The translations under genes were made by a program, and so were the position numbers. From Clostridia bacterium (GTDB taxonomy: Bacteria; Bacillota_A; Clostridia; Oscillospirales; CAG-272): a stretch of DNA of 64,000 nt. The notes beneath the pieces were generated by a model that made no database searches, was not told where the DNA came from, and saw only the letters and a list, made by a program, of their open reading frames with translations. The stretch's first letter is position 1, and the number at the start of each line of letters is the position of its first letter. This document shows positions 62,739 to 64,000 of this stretch, in pieces. The DNA is taken from positions 1 through 64,000 of the forward strand of contig JAFTSQ010000010.1 in the NCBI GenBank assembly GCA_017467205.1, in the 5' to 3' direction.

Positions 62739-63752
62739 ATGAACGATAACAAAAAGTTATTCAGGGCGGCTATCGTCGGCTGCGGAACTATTGCACCGAA
62801 CCACGCCAACGCAATATGCGAGTCGGAGCACGCAACGCTCGTTGCCCTTTGCGATAAGCGACCCGAGCAGGCTGAAAAATTAGCCAAGAATATTGCCGAA
62901 GAGGTTGAAATTTTCTCCGATTTCGACACTATGCTTGACACAATAGAGCTTGATGCAGTTCATATCTGCACGCCTCATTTTTTACACGCCCCCATGGCAA
63001 TCAAGGCGCTGAAGCGTAATATTAACGTTTTTCTTGAAAAGCCTATGGCTATGACCGCCGAGGAGATTGACGCGCTTCTTGCGGCTGAAAAGGAAAGCTC
63101 GGCAAAGATTTGCGTTTGCTTCCAGAACAGGAAAAACAAGATTACGAATATCGCCCACAAGGTTGCCGACGAGGACGGCGGCGTGACGCACGCGCACGCG
63201 GCGCTCTTCTGGAACAGGGACGAGCGCTACTACTCCGAGAGCGACTGGCGCGGAAGATACGCCACCGAGGGCGGCGGAGTTATGATAAACCAGGCGATAC
63301 ATACCATTGACCTGCTCTGCCAGTTCCTCGGCAAGCCGAAAAGCGTTACCGCTACTACGGCAAACCATCATTTAAAGAGTATTATCGAGGTTGAGGATAC
63401 CTGCGAGGGAGTTATCACCTTCGAGAGCGGACGGCAGGCGAACTTCTTCGTTACCACCGCCTTCCGCGGCCCTAATACCACCGATATCTTCCTCAAAACT
63501 CCGCACCACAAAATCGATATGAAGCAGCCGTACATTTACGTTGACGGAGTTGAGGTTCAGGGTGCTGAGGAGGTCGACCATAAGTTCGTTGGTAAGTCCT
63601 GCTACGGCAACGGTCACCTTTATCTTATCCGTGAGTTCTACGAGGTTCTCGCAAACGGTGGCGACGTCCCCGTTACGCTTGAGAGCGCGCAGTACGCCGT
63701 TCGAATTTTGCTTGCGGCTTACCGCTCAAACGACACGGAAGTGTTGATATAG
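62739..63752 (+). CDS. Gfo/Idh/MocA family oxidoreductase
   Basis: A 337-residue second member: Rossmann AIVGCGTIAPNHANA, EKPMAMTAEEID and GGVMINQAIHTIDLLCQFLG active-site segment. Five bases after the preceding gene; last of the operon, ended by a strong terminator. Two different dehydrogenases in series suggest oxidation and re-reduction around an isomerase step, as seen in NAD-recycling glycoside or cyclitol conversions; that is inference. Confidence 0.92.
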   Translation: MNDNKKLFRAAIVGCGTIAPNHANAICESEHATLVALCDKRPEQAEKLAKNIAEEVEIFSDFDTMLDTIELDAVHICTPHFLHAPMAIKALKRNINVFLEKPMAMTAEEIDALLAAEKESSAKICVCFQNRKNKITNIAHKVADEDGGVTHAHAALFWNRDERYYSESDWRGRYATEGGGVMINQAIHTIDLLCQFLGKPKSVTATTANHHLKSIIEVEDTCEGVITFESGRQANFFVTTAFRGPNTTDIFLKTPHHKIDMKQPYIYVDGVEVQGAEEVDHKFVGKSCYGNGHLYLIREFYEVLANGGDVPVTLESAQYAVRILLAAYRSNDTEVLI

Positions 63753-63761
63753 GTTCATAAC

Positions 63762-63800
63762 AAAAAAATCCCTATTGGAAATTCCAATAGGGATTTTTTC
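63762..63800. terminator. Bidirectional terminator
   Basis: AAAAAAATCCCTATTGGAA-A-TTCCAATAGGGATTTTTT between convergent genes. Confidence 0.93.
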
Positions 63801-63810
63801 TGCCCTGTTT

Positions 63811-64000
63811 TTATATATGCGTATATCGAGTTTTGTATGTAACCGACTCGCCGGGCGCGAGGACTCTGTATCCGTCAGCGATATTGAGTCCGTCAACCTT
63901 TCCTGCCTGCGGCTCGATGCAGAGGAAGTCCTTAAGACCCTTTGCGTTATACATAATCCAGTGGTCGAAGTTATCCGACATTGTGTATAGTATATCGTCT
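63811..64000 (-). CDS. Aldose 1-epimerase-like protein, C-terminal end (truncated by window)
   Basis: The last 62 codons of a minus-strand gene, stop TAA at 63811-63813. The reading DNFDHWIMYNAKGLKDFLCIEPQAG..DGLNIADGYRVLAPGESVTYKTRYTHI has the FLCIEP...LAPGES end of aldose 1-epimerase (galactose mutarotase) family proteins. The catalytic Glu of the family is the one in CIEP. The rest is outside the window. It would fit the sugar context. Confidence 0.75.
   Translation of the reverse strand, partial: DDILYTMSDNFDHWIMYNAKGLKDFLCIEPQAGKVDGLNIADGYRVLAPGESVTYKTRYTHI

Overview
The window looks like a chromosomal segment of an anaerobic Clostridia-type Bacillota, probably an uncultivated gut lineage. 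The evidence is an electron-bifurcating type [FeFe] hydrogenase, a T-box leader, strong Shine-Dalgarno sites, near-consensus TTGACA/TATAAT promoters with 17-base spacers, a short ProS without editing insertion, and HisZ plus short HisG. No ribosomal RNA or species marker is present, so the lineage is inference. TGA and TAG both end intact genes here, so the code is standard.

Layout. 0-2.1 kb (+): the end of a NuoF-like hydrogenase subunit and the hydrogenase catalytic subunit. 2.1-4.7 kb: a repeat-rich gap, then a MATE transporter and an HD-domain protein (-). 4.7-11.9 kb (-): four tandem heparinase II/III-like genes without signal peptides. 12.2-24.5 kb: an accessory stretch beginning at tRNA-Leu(GAG). 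It holds a palindromic repeat array beside a four-helix-bundle (S23-type) protein, small zinc-ribbon and TPR proteins, two tandem lipoprotein serpins, an XRE regulator pair and a 1123-residue zinc-ribbon/TIR/TPR/membrane/GLUG protein. 24.8-32.7 kb (+): arginine operon argGHCJBDF. 32.8-40.3 kb (-): histidine operon led by a YerC/TrpR-like gene, then hisZ-G-D-C-B-H-A-F-IE. 40.7-44.5 kb: an aspartate-type aminotransferase (-), then proS and a divergent biotin-ligase-fold protein (+). 44.6-45.9 kb (-): an AT-rich DUF3990/DUF3791 cassette. 46.0-49.3 kb (+): T-box, serC, serA and a PHP phosphatase. 49.5-59.7 kb (-): one tightly packed run araC-dxs-miaB-ylbF-mutS-mutL-tgt. 59.9-63.75 kb (+): two sugar isomerase/epimerase-like and two Gfo/Idh/MocA genes, divergent from the AraC gene. 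The window ends in a truncated aldose-epimerase-like gene (-).

How the parts fit: the arg and his clusters are complete except for a histidinol-phosphatase inside the his run. The PHP enzyme behind serC-serA could fill that gap, or the missing phosphoserine phosphatase. The AraC regulator and the isomerase/oxidoreductase genes share an intergenic region with four TTGCAA-containing sites and look like a sugar or cyclitol catabolic unit.

Three conserved genes (nuoF-like, argG, mutS) each carry one in-frame stop, and each is explained by a single G:C to T:A change. Three gene-end intergenic regions carry copies of one degenerate structured element whose hairpin stems differ in sequence but keep pairing. 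These, the TIR membrane protein, the DUF3990 cassette and the palindromic array beside the four-helix-bundle gene are the points most worth a second look.
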